Source: Bacteroidales bacterium
GTDB taxonomy: Bacteria; Bacteroidota; Bacteroidia; Bacteroidales; Marinilabiliaceae
Length of the DNA stretch: 15,373 nucleotides
Assembly: GCA_900766825.1 (NCBI GenBank)
Contig: CAAFWU010000046.1
Location: 1-15,373, forward strand
Direction: 5' to 3'
Each line of letters begins with the position of its first letter. The stretch's first letter is position 1. The notes under the pieces were generated by a model. The model saw nothing but the letters and a program-made list of their open reading frames with translations. It had not been told where the DNA came from and searched no databases. This document shows, piece by piece, positions 1 to 6,113 of this stretch. The translations under genes and the position numbers were made by a program.

Positions 1-1430
1 GGCACCAACACAACGTCAGCATACCCACAGCCCGAAGGCAGTTCAGAGAAAACCAAATAATCTTTGCGAGCATAGAAGTAAGCCATAAGGATTGCGCTCT
101 GCATTGTGGACTCTCTGTTGTAGGAGAGTGGGTTCGATATGTCCGCATGGGAGTCGTCGAGTGCTTTGGCAACAGCCTCGGTTTCACCTTTTTCGGTTGC
201 CTCAATAAGTTGCCTACTGGTCTCCAACATTCGCTGAATAGGTTCAAATCCTTTGGCATTGGACATAATGTTAAGCCAAGCACTTCTTATTTCGCCATTT
301 GGAATGTGGCATGTTTGGTTGATGGGGTCATAGGCCAAATAGCCAAGATGAATAAGGTATGTAAAAATTTCGTCCTTGGTGGCAAATCGCTCTACATTGT
401 TATTATAGCGCAAAGTGTTCACCTCAATCTCTTTCTCTCCTTTTAACAAAGCCTTTATATCATCCTGAATGCCAGCTATATTGGCATCGATATAGAGAGT
501 TATGGCTTCGAGAGCACTTGTGGCCACCCAATAATTTCTGCACTTGCCACTTAGGGCTGCCTCTATAACAGATCTAGGATTAAAAATATGAAAAACGTTC
601 TCGCCATTGTCATCGGGTTGCTCAACTAACTCTCTCGGCTTTTCATAGACGTATCCATCGTACATGAGCTTACACATATCAAAGTCCATGTTTTTCTCCC
701 TGCATATTTTTTTTACCTCATTCTCTGTGAATCCAAAATGCTGGGCAAACTGGTCGGGCGCAAGCATGGTGTACTCTTTAAAATTGTTCAATTTACTCTG
801 AACCGTTTCGCGTAAAATGGGCAATATGCCTGTGAGGTAGGCCAAACTAACGGCTTCTTGAACATCATTACTCTTAAATATTGAGTTTAAAAACTCTATG
901 TACTCTTTGCGAAGTGCTTCGGAAACGCTGCTATCGCGAATCAATACGTCATACTCATCAATGATAATTACAAAAGTCTCCCCTATCTCTTCGTTTATAA
1001 TAGATATTGCGTCTGCAAGCACAGCATCGGCAGGTATTTCTATTGAGGGGAACTCTTTGCGCAATTCATCTATTACGCCAGTTTGCAATTTATCTATTGT
1101 TTGACTTTTGTCTTTAGTTTTACTATACCAGCCATTTAAATCTATCTGAATCACATTAACGGAGTTAAGATATTTATCCCAACCCTCTTGTTCGCTAAGC
1201 CCAAGACTTTCAAAAATGTCTCGGCTATCGCAATTCTTAGAGTAATAGGCCGACATGAGGTTGGTTATCATAGTTTTACCAAAACGACGTGCGCGACTCA
1301 TGCATATAAACCTATTGTCTGTTCCTAATAGCTCGTTTAGCTCTTTGATTATTAAAGACTTGTCGATGTATATTTTTGAATTTAAGTTGATTTTGAATCT
1401 TTTGTTGCCTGGATTTACATATCTGCCCAT
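1..1430 (-). CDS. AAA-ATPase-like / PD-(D/E)XK nuclease-family protein, 3' end outside window
   Basis: I translated this frame by hand: it is open from an ATG at 1430 to the window edge, about 476 codons with no stop. Residues 19-31 (KIYIDKSLIIKEL) and 45-53 (SRARRFGKT, a variant of the usual RPRRFGKS P-loop) mark the AAA-ATPase-like domain (Pfam AAA-ATPase_like). Residues 154-161 (VIIIDEYD) are the Walker B strand. Near the break, SGCGYADVVLVP matches the first acidic residue of the C-terminal PD-(D/E)XK nuclease-like domain (DUF1703 type); the following ExK residues lie outside the window. Such proteins are common, often multicopy, in Bacteroidales and other anaerobes, and their role is not established. 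The gene is visibly richer in A+T, with many TTA, ATA, AAA and AGA codons, than the rest of the window, which suggests acquisition. It stands alone, tail-first beyond the glyA terminator. Confidence 0.85.
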   Translation of the reverse strand, partial: MGRYVNPGNKRFKINLNSKIYIDKSLIIKELNELLGTDNRFICMSRARRFGKTMITNLMSAYYSKNCDSRDIFESLGLSEQEGWDKYLNSVNVIQIDLNGWYSKTKDKSQTIDKLQTGVIDELRKEFPSIEIPADAVLADAISIINEEIGETFVIIIDEYDVLIRDSSVSEALRKEYIEFLNSIFKSNDVQEAVSLAYLTGILPILRETVQSKLNNFKEYTMLAPDQFAQHFGFTENEVKKICREKNMDFDMCKLMYDGYVYEKPRELVEQPDDNGENVFHIFNPRSVIEAALSGKCRNYWVATSALEAITLYIDANIAGIQDDIKALLKGEKEIEVNTLRYNNNVERFATKDEIFTYLIHLGYLAYDPINQTCHIPNGEIRSAWLNIMSNAKGFEPIQRMLETSRQLIEATEKGETEAVAKALDDSHADISNPLSYNRESTMQSAILMAYFYARKDYLVFSELPSGCGYADVVLV

Positions 1431-1458
1431 AGTGCGAAAACGTTTTTTTTGTTGATGA

Positions 1459-1491
1459 ATAAGTTACTGAAACCGATTTAAATATAACAAA
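1459..1491 (-). promoter_or_regulatory. possible Bacteroidota-type promoter of the AAA-ATPase-like gene
   Basis: On the minus strand TTTG (1491-1488) is followed after 21 nt by TAACTTAT (1466-1459), an imperfect fit to the TTTG/TAnnTTTG promoter of Bacteroidota. The ATG lies about 28 nt further on, in A-rich sequence with no clear Shine-Dalgarno motif. The rest of the gap 1431-1579 holds nothing else I recognise. Confidence 0.3.
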
Positions 1492-1579
1492 ATTAGACCT
1501 AATTGAGCACGCATCCAACTCTTTCTTTTCAACACCTCCCTATCTCTCGCAAGTGCAACATCTCTTCATTGCTTCATGC

Positions 1580-1635
1580 AAAAAAAAAACACTCCCACGC
1601 CCTCAAAAGTTCAAGACTCCATAAGGCGTGGGAGT
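1580..1635 (-). terminator. rho-independent terminator of glyA
   Basis: Perfect 11-bp stem: ACTCCCACGCC at 1591-1601 and GGCGTGGGAGT at 1625-1635. Read on the minus strand it is followed almost at once by a run of T (A-run at 1580-1589 on the plus strand). It begins 46 nt after the glyA stop codon, so it closes the glyA transcript and separates it from the AT-rich gene to the left. Confidence 0.9.
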
Positions 1636-1681
1636 TAATAGTATAGTATAATATGTGTCAATGCCCTAAGGCACAGAGTGC

Positions 1682-2959
1682 TTACCAAGCAAACATTGGT
1701 CTGCTCTGCATCATCTCATTCACCTCGGCACGCACCTTGGCAATGACGTTCTGATCCTCGGGAGCTGCCAATACGCGGTCAATCATGTCGGCAATAACAT
1801 CCATATCGTTCTCCTTGAGACCGCGGGTGGTGATGGCTGGTGTGCCCAAACGCAAGCCACTGGTCTGGAAGGCCGAACGGGTGTCGAATGGTACCAAGTT
1901 CATGTTCACCGTGATGTCCGCTGCCACCAGTGCCTTCTCGGCTACCTTGCCAGTGAGCTCGGGGTATTTGGGACGGAGGTCTACCAACATCGAGTGGTTG
2001 TCTGTGCCACCCGACACAATGTAGAATCCACGGTCGATGAGGTCTTGAGCCAAACGAGCGGCATTGACCTTAACCTGCTGCTGATAGGTCTTGAACTCGG
2101 GCTGCAGAGCCTCGGCAAAAGCCACAGCCTTGGCAGCAATCACGTGCTCCAGAGGACCGCCCTGCTGACCTGGGAACACCGCCGAGTTGATGAGTGAACC
2201 CATGCTGCGCACCTCGCCCTTCTTGGTGGTCTTGCCCCATGGGTTGGGGAAGACCTTGCCCATCAAAATTATGCCACCACGAGGACCGCGGAGGGTCTTG
2301 TGGGTGGTGGAGGTCACAATGTCGGCGTACTTAACGGGGTTGTCCAGCAAGCCTGCGGCAATGAGACCTGCGGGGTGAGCCATGTCCACCATCAGCAGGG
2401 CGCCAACCTCGTCGGCAATCTTGCGCATGCGGGCGTAGTCCCACTCGCGGCTATAGGCCGAACCGCCACCAATGATGAGTTTTGGGTGCTCGCGCTTGGC
2501 CACCTCTTCCATCTCATCGTAGTCCACACGACCTGTCTCCTGATTCAAGTGGTAGGCAACGGGACGATAGATGAGACCCGAGGTGTTCACGGCCGAACCA
2601 TGAGAGAGGTGACCGCCATGTGCCAAGTCCAGACCCATAAAGGTGTCGCCTGGTTTCAGCACGGCCAGCAGCACGGCAGCGTTGGCCTGAGCTCCAGAGT
2701 GGGGCTGCACGTTGGCAAACTCGGCTCCGTAGAGCTGCTTGATGCGCTCTATGGCAAGCGACTCCACTTCGTCCACAACCTCGCAACCGCCGTAGTGACG
2801 TTTGCCTGGGTAGCCCTCGGCATATTTGTTGGTCAGGCACGAGCCCATGGCTTGCATCACCTCGTCGCTCACAAAGTTTTCTGAGGCAATCATTTCTATG
2901 CCTCGCTGCTGACGTTGATGCTCTTTCTCAATGAGTTCGAAAATGGCGTTATCTCTCAT
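1682..2959 (-). CDS. glyA: serine hydroxymethyltransferase (GlyA)
   Basis: Full-length 425-aa cytosolic PLP enzyme. It converts serine and tetrahydrofolate to glycine and 5,10-methylene-tetrahydrofolate, the main source of one-carbon units for purine, thymidylate and methionine synthesis. The PLP lysine is K221 in TSTTHKTLRGPRGG. D192 and H195 in MVDMAHPAGL form the cofactor-binding segment, and the N-terminal IASENFVS and NKYAEGYPGKRHYGG segments are classic for the family. The ATG at 2959 gives a normal N-terminus (MRDNAIFELIEKEHQRQ). The gene is monocistronic: it has a good -7 box far upstream, a leader of more than 100 nt, and a strong terminator. The neighbour across the leader is a divergent TerB-like gene, and the pyrBI-flavin reductase operon lies beyond that. 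Confidence 0.98.
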   Translation of the reverse strand: MRDNAIFELIEKEHQRQQRGIEMIASENFVSDEVMQAMGSCLTNKYAEGYPGKRHYGGCEVVDEVESLAIERIKQLYGAEFANVQPHSGAQANAAVLLAVLKPGDTFMGLDLAHGGHLSHGSAVNTSGLIYRPVAYHLNQETGRVDYDEMEEVAKREHPKLIIGGGSAYSREWDYARMRKIADEVGALLMVDMAHPAGLIAAGLLDNPVKYADIVTSTTHKTLRGPRGGIILMGKVFPNPWGKTTKKGEVRSMGSLINSAVFPGQQGGPLEHVIAAKAVAFAEALQPEFKTYQQQVKVNAARLAQDLIDRGFYIVSGGTDNHSMLVDLRPKYPELTGKVAEKALVAADITVNMNLVPFDTRSAFQTSGLRLGTPAITTRGLKENDMDVIADMIDRVLAAPEDQNVIAKVRAEVNEMMQSRPMFAW

Positions 2960-3336
2960 CGTATTCTATTGGTGTTATTTTTTTTCGTTATTTGGCTTAA
3001 CTCCCCCACCGTTGCGGGGTCCTTTCATCTTTTTGTCTGTCAATTTATGTCGTTTGGCACAACATAACTGCTTTATATAAAGATTTCTACAAATATAACA
3101 ATAATGCTACGAATATCACAACTTTACCCTCGTTTTATTTCCTTTTATTATGGGGGGGGAGAGCTTTATTTTGAACCCTTATGAATGCCCAAACCACCCC
3201 AAACAAAACATCTTGCTCAAAAAAGTGATTAATTATGTTCGCTGAGTGCCATTTTTGCGTACCTTTTGGGGTCAGCAACCGATATTTTGCCATTTTAATA
3301 CGATCTAAAGCAAGAACTTAAAAAAAGCGAAACATT
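2960..3336. other. 377-nt divergent intergenic region between glyA and the TerB-like gene
   Basis: This gene-free stretch carries the glyA promoter. Its glyA leader contains a GC-rich hairpin on the minus strand (stem CCCC/GGGG with one wobble and one further pair, about 3020-3005) in otherwise AT-rich DNA. An 8-G run lies at 3152-3159. For the plus-strand gene I see only partial matches to a Bacteroidota promoter (TACCTTTT near 3269 and TATTTTG near 3291, neither with a convincing -33 partner). No ORF, tRNA or known riboswitch was recognised. Confidence 0.6.
3090..3121 (-). promoter_or_regulatory. Bacteroidota-type glyA promoter
   Basis: On the minus strand TATATTTG (3097-3090) is a perfect TAnnTTTG -7 box. 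TTG (3121-3119) lies 21 nt upstream in the position of the -33 element. Transcription would start near 3083 and leave a leader of roughly 120 nt before the glyA ATG at 2959. Confidence 0.65.
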
Positions 3337-3738
3337 ATGTACCTAAGCACTTTGTCCACCAACGAGAAACGTCTGTTCCTAACCTTAGCCTTCGAAGTTC
3401 TCAAGGCCGACGGTCAAATATCGTCCTCGGAGGCCCGCATCATCATGAGCTATGCCGCCCAACTGGGTGTCCCCTTCGACAAAGAGGACCTCAATACAGA
3501 CATAGATGGTGTCATAAGCGAGCTCCAGTCCTCATCCGCCCGAGTAAAACGTATCATCCTATTAGAGCTCCTCCGCCTCTCATTATCCGACGATGAGGCT
3601 GAGAATAACGAACTTGCCCTAATTGGCGAACTCAGCAAGGTATTTGGCTTTGATGACCAAGTGCTCAAAGAGGCATCCGACGTGGCTCTAACCTTGGTCA
3701 AGGCCGCCCAAGCCCAAGAGAAATTTATAGCGGGATAG
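3337..3738 (+). CDS. small TerB-like helical protein
   Basis: 133-aa, predicted all-helical cytosolic protein, and the only plus-strand gene of the window. Two acidic helix-loop motifs, KADGQISSSEARI (residues 23-35) and LSDDEAENNE (83-92), each follow a hydrophobic helix (FLTLAFEVL and ILLELLRLSL). This duplicated pattern is that of the TerB fold (tellurite-resistance TerB / DjlA N-terminal type), in which the acidic loops can bind metal. There is no TerC, TerD or other ter gene nearby, so tellurite resistance should not be inferred; stand-alone TerB-like proteins of unknown role are common. It starts with ATG at 3337 after an A-rich stretch, is divergent from glyA, and converges on the flavin reductase gene across a shared hairpin. 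The fold call is from motifs only. Confidence 0.65.
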   Translation: MYLSTLSTNEKRLFLTLAFEVLKADGQISSSEARIIMSYAAQLGVPFDKEDLNTDIDGVISELQSSSARVKRIILLELLRLSLSDDEAENNELALIGELSKVFGFDDQVLKEASDVALTLVKAAQAQEKFIAG

Positions 3739-3749
3739 TGATTGTCCAT

Positions 3750-3769
3750 TATACAATGCTATACAATGC
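3750..3769 (+). repeat. short tandem duplication of TATACAATGC
   Basis: TATACAATGC occurs twice in tandem (3750-3759 and 3760-3769) between the TerB-like stop codon and the hairpin. No function is apparent; it looks like a small local duplication. Confidence 0.5.
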
Positions 3770-3774
3770 ACAAA

Positions 3775-3814
3775 GCCGACCCATTTTGACTTGTCATAAT
3801 CAAAATGGGTCGGC
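3775..3814. terminator. perfect 15-bp hairpin between convergent genes, probable bidirectional terminator
   Basis: GCCGACCCATTTTGA (3775-3789) is exactly complementary to TCAAAATGGGTCGGC (3800-3814), with a 10-nt loop. It lies 36 nt after the TerB-like stop and 37 nt after the flavin reductase stop. On the minus strand a short TTTG follows; on the plus strand TAATTT follows. Neither is a full U-tract, so its strength as a terminator is inferred from position and stem. Confidence 0.7.
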
Positions 3815-3851
3815 TAATTTCGTCTATGGGAGGAAACTCCCTATTTAGTGC

Positions 3852-4421
3852 CTATTTCTTTTTCTGCACCGAGAAACCGAACTTGCCCAAAAACTTGCCC
3901 ACGGTGTAATATTTGCCATGGCTGTAGCATATGGGCTTTGCCTTTTCGAGTTCGAAGGCACCCGTGGCGGGGTCGACATATTGGTCGTCTACACGCACGG
4001 CGGTCACCTTGGCCAGAAACATATCGTGGGTGCCCAGCTCCAGCACTTGGGTCACTTTGCACTCAATGGACACGGGGCTCTCTGCAACCGCAGGGGCTGC
4101 CACTGTCTGGCTGGGGATGGGGGTTAGGTTCATCTCCTTCCATTTGTTCACGTCCCGTCCGCTCTTTACGCCGCACCAGTCGGTGGCGCGCACCAATGCC
4201 TCGGTGGTCAGGTTGATAACGAACTCGCCCGATTGGCTAATGAGTTGGTGGGAGTGTCGCTCTTTGCGAACCGATATCGACACCATTGGTGGGTCCGAAC
4301 AGATGGTGCCAGTCCACGCCACGGTGAAGACGTTGTAGTTCTCGGGGCTGTTGCCACAACTCACCAACACCACGGGGAGTGGATAGAGCATGTTGCCAGG
4401 TTTCCAAGTTAGGTTTGCCAT
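3852..4421 (-). CDS. flavin reductase family protein (FMN-binding split barrel)
   Basis: 189-aa soluble protein. The N-terminal half shows the flavin reductase-like domain: PLPVVLVSCG (15-23), an NVFTVAWTGTICSDPP segment (30-45), VSISVRKERHS (47-57), and GEFVINL (65-71). The family (HpaC/DIM6/NTAB-like) binds FMN or FAD and reduces it with NAD(P)H, or acts as a flavin-dependent oxidoreductase; the partner is unknown here. The C-terminal half includes ICYSHGKYYTVGK (164-176) and ends in three lysines. It is the last gene of the pyrB-pyrI run, 58 nt after pyrI, and ends at the strong hairpin at 3775-3814. From memory, a flavin reductase beside pyrBI and near glyA is a recurring Bacteroidales arrangement, which I could not check. 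The physiological substrate is open. Confidence 0.85.
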   Translation of the reverse strand: MANLTWKPGNMLYPLPVVLVSCGNSPENYNVFTVAWTGTICSDPPMVSISVRKERHSHQLISQSGEFVINLTTEALVRATDWCGVKSGRDVNKWKEMNLTPIPSQTVAAPAVAESPVSIECKVTQVLELGTHDMFLAKVTAVRVDDQYVDPATGAFELEKAKPICYSHGKYYTVGKFLGKFGFSVQKKK

Positions 4422-4432
4422 GGGCTGTGTTT

Positions 4433-4459
4433 ATGTCTTTGTAACTTAATGTCTTTGTA
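4433..4459 (-). repeat. direct repeat TACAAAGACAT in the pyrI-flavin reductase spacer
   Basis: Read on the minus strand, TACAAAGACAT occurs at 4459-4449 and again at 4443-4433, a 16-nt period. The second copy ends 11 nt before the flavin reductase ATG at 4421. It could be a binding site or a harmless duplication of the A-rich translation-initiation region. Confidence 0.5.
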
Positions 4460-4479
4460 TCTTTTTGTCTGTGGCCGAA

Positions 4480-4941
4480 TTAGCTATTGATGGTCAAGTG
4501 CTCTTCGGTGGTCACCTTGTCGCAATAGTGGCACTTGAGGGCCAAGGGTAGTTTGGACACCACGGTGAAGCGGGTGGTTATGTCCTCGTGGTTGGTTATG
4601 CACTTGGGGTTGAAACAACGCACATAGCCAGTTATCTCGTCGGGCAGCGAAACCTGACGTTTTTCCACCACCTCGTAGTTGCGGATTATGTTCAGTTTGG
4701 CTTCGGGGGCCACCAGAGCAATTTTGTCTATCTCGTCATCGCGGAAAAATTTGTCGGCAACCTTTATGATGCTCTTGCGACCCAACTTCTTGCTCTCCAA
4801 GTTGGTGCCAAAGGTTATGGCGTTCTCTATGTCGGCAAGGCCGAGGAGTGATATTACCTTGAAGAGGTTTTGGGCTGGTATGTGGTCTATAACAGTGCCG
4901 TCCTTTATGGCGCTGACTTTCAGTTCCTTATTGTTTTCCAT
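4480..4941 (-). CDS. pyrI: aspartate carbamoyltransferase regulatory subunit
   Basis: PyrI binds nucleotide effectors and zinc and holds catalytic trimers together in the class B aspartate transcarbamoylase holoenzyme. I chose the ATG at 4941 (MENNKELKVSAIKDGTVIDHIP), preceded by AGGAAAAAG, because it gives 153 aa, the length of E. coli PyrI, and the normal N-terminus. An in-frame TTG at 5004 would add 21 unrelated residues. The zinc site is C109, C114, C137 and C140 (CFNPKC and CHYC). The N-terminal allosteric domain includes DGTVIDHIPA (14-23) and the K60 region (GRKSIIKVADKF). It follows pyrB after 86 nt; the spacer contains an imperfect stem (GGGTGTGCC against GGCACCC). Co-transcription with pyrB is expected for stoichiometric assembly. 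Confidence 0.97.
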   Translation of the reverse strand: MENNKELKVSAIKDGTVIDHIPAQNLFKVISLLGLADIENAITFGTNLESKKLGRKSIIKVADKFFRDDEIDKIALVAPEAKLNIIRNYEVVEKRQVSLPDEITGYVRCFNPKCITNHEDITTRFTVVSKLPLALKCHYCDKVTTEEHLTINS

Positions 4942-5027
4942 CTTTTTCCTATGGTCTATTACGTGTGGGTGCCTTACCTCCTCTTGTGGCTCTGGCACAC
5001 CCAACGTAAAGTTGTCACAAGCAATTT

Positions 5028-5939
5028 TTATTTGGCACCCAAAATGGCGGCAATTATGGCCATGCGGGTGTACATGCCGTTGCGGGCTTGCTCAAAATAG
5101 TAGGCCTTGGGGTTCTGGTCCACGTCGGTGGATATCTCGCCCACGCGTGGCAGGGGGTGTAGGATGCGCAGGTTGTCTTTGGTCACGTCCAACATGCTGT
5201 TGTGCAGCACGTAGGTGTTCTTTACTCGTTCGTACTCCATGAGGTCCTGAAAACGCTCTTTCTGCACGCGGGTCATGTAGAGTATGTCGGCTTCGGCCAG
5301 CACATCGTTCATGTCGTGGAACTCATGATAGGGAATGCCCTTGGAGTCCAAGAAACTCTTGTACTCTTGTGGCATCTTGAGTTCGTCGGGAGCCACAAAG
5401 TAGAAAGTTGGGTTGAAGTAGCTCATGGCCATGATGAGGGAGTGGACTGTACGACCATATTTAAGGTCGCCCACCATGGCAATCTTCAGGTTGTCCAACT
5501 TGCCCTGAGTCTTCTTGATGGAGTACATGTCCAGCAAGGTTTGCGAGGGGTGTTGGTTGGCTCCATCGCCAGCGTTCACAATGGGCACCGAACTCTGCTC
5601 CGAGGCATAGCGTGCGGCTCCCTCCAGAGGGTGGCGCATAACAATAAGGTCGGCGTAGTTGCTCACCATTTTTATGGTGTCTTTGAGTGTTTCGCCTTTG
5701 GTGGCACTTGTGGCTCCGGGGTCGGAGAAACCAATGACGCGTGCGCCCAATCGGTTCATGGCAGTCTCGAAACTGAGGCGTGTGCGCGTGGATGGTTCGA
5801 AAAAGAGGCTGGCAATAATTTTGCCTTCCAGCAGTGGCTGATTGGGATTGGCTTCAAAGTCTGCGGCCAACTCAAGGATGCGCAGCATCTCGTCTTTGCT
5901 GAAGTCGCTTATGGAGACGAGGCTCTTGTTCTTTATCAT
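5028..5939 (-). CDS. pyrB: aspartate carbamoyltransferase catalytic subunit
   Basis: Condenses carbamoyl phosphate with aspartate to carbamoyl aspartate, the committed step of de novo pyrimidine synthesis. With the ATG at 5939 it is 303 aa, close to the usual 300-310. The carbamoyl-phosphate loop is FEPSTRTRLSFE (47-58), the 80s loop is GATSATKGETLKDT (75-88, K81 reaching into the neighbouring active site), and NAGDGANQHPSQTLLD holds the catalytic histidine (H130). LHPLPRVGEIS near the C-terminus binds aspartate. A longer in-frame ATG at 6086 is rejected because it would translate through the fumarase terminator hairpin. It lies upstream of pyrI and the flavin reductase gene, with a perfect -7 box 33 nt before the ATG. 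Confidence 0.98.
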   Translation of the reverse strand: MIKNKSLVSISDFSKDEMLRILELAADFEANPNQPLLEGKIIASLFFEPSTRTRLSFETAMNRLGARVIGFSDPGATSATKGETLKDTIKMVSNYADLIVMRHPLEGAARYASEQSSVPIVNAGDGANQHPSQTLLDMYSIKKTQGKLDNLKIAMVGDLKYGRTVHSLIMAMSYFNPTFYFVAPDELKMPQEYKSFLDSKGIPYHEFHDMNDVLAEADILYMTRVQKERFQDLMEYERVKNTYVLHNSMLDVTKDNLRILHPLPRVGEISTDVDQNPKAYYFEQARNGMYTRMAIIAAILGAK

Positions 5940-5972
5940 GGGGTGGTACTCTTTTGGGGTCTTCTGACTACA

Positions 5973-5980
5973 CAAAGTTA
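5973..5980 (-). promoter_or_regulatory. -7 box of the pyrBI promoter
   Basis: TAACTTTG on the minus strand (5980-5973) is a perfect TAnnTTTG match, about 33 nt upstream of the pyrB ATG, which would give a leader near 20 nt. The -33 region has no clear TTTG. No pyrimidine-rich leader peptide or attenuator is visible between this box and pyrB. Confidence 0.5.
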
Positions 5981-6050
5981 CTAAATTTTCACACCGTGCG
6001 TATCTGTCATCGCTGGGCTTATGCAGGGTGGGGATCTTTTTGTGAATTTT

Positions 6051-6094
6051 AAAAAATGCCCCACAGTGGAGAGCTATGCAATCCATTGTGGGGC
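6051..6094 (-). terminator. rho-independent terminator of the fumarase gene
   Basis: GCCCCACAGTGGA (6058-6070) pairs with TCCATTGTGGGGC (6082-6094), 13 pairs including one G-U, loop 11 nt. On the minus strand it is followed by A and a six-T run. It starts 19 nt after the fumarase stop codon and lies upstream of the pyrB promoter, so fumarase and pyrBI are separate transcripts. Confidence 0.93.
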
Positions 6095-6113
6095 TATGTT
6101 TATTTTTTGTCTT

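Noticed and set aside
3337..3738. Tellurite-resistance operon
   Set aside because: Only one TerB-like gene is present, with no terA, terC, terD or terE nearby.
4942..5004. 21-residue N-terminal extension of PyrI from a TTG
   Set aside because: The ATG at 4941 gives exactly the E. coli PyrI length and has AGGAAAAAG before it; the extension does not resemble PyrI.
5940..6086. 49-residue N-terminal extension of PyrB
   Set aside because: It would require translation across the fumarase terminator hairpin and the pyrB -7 box.
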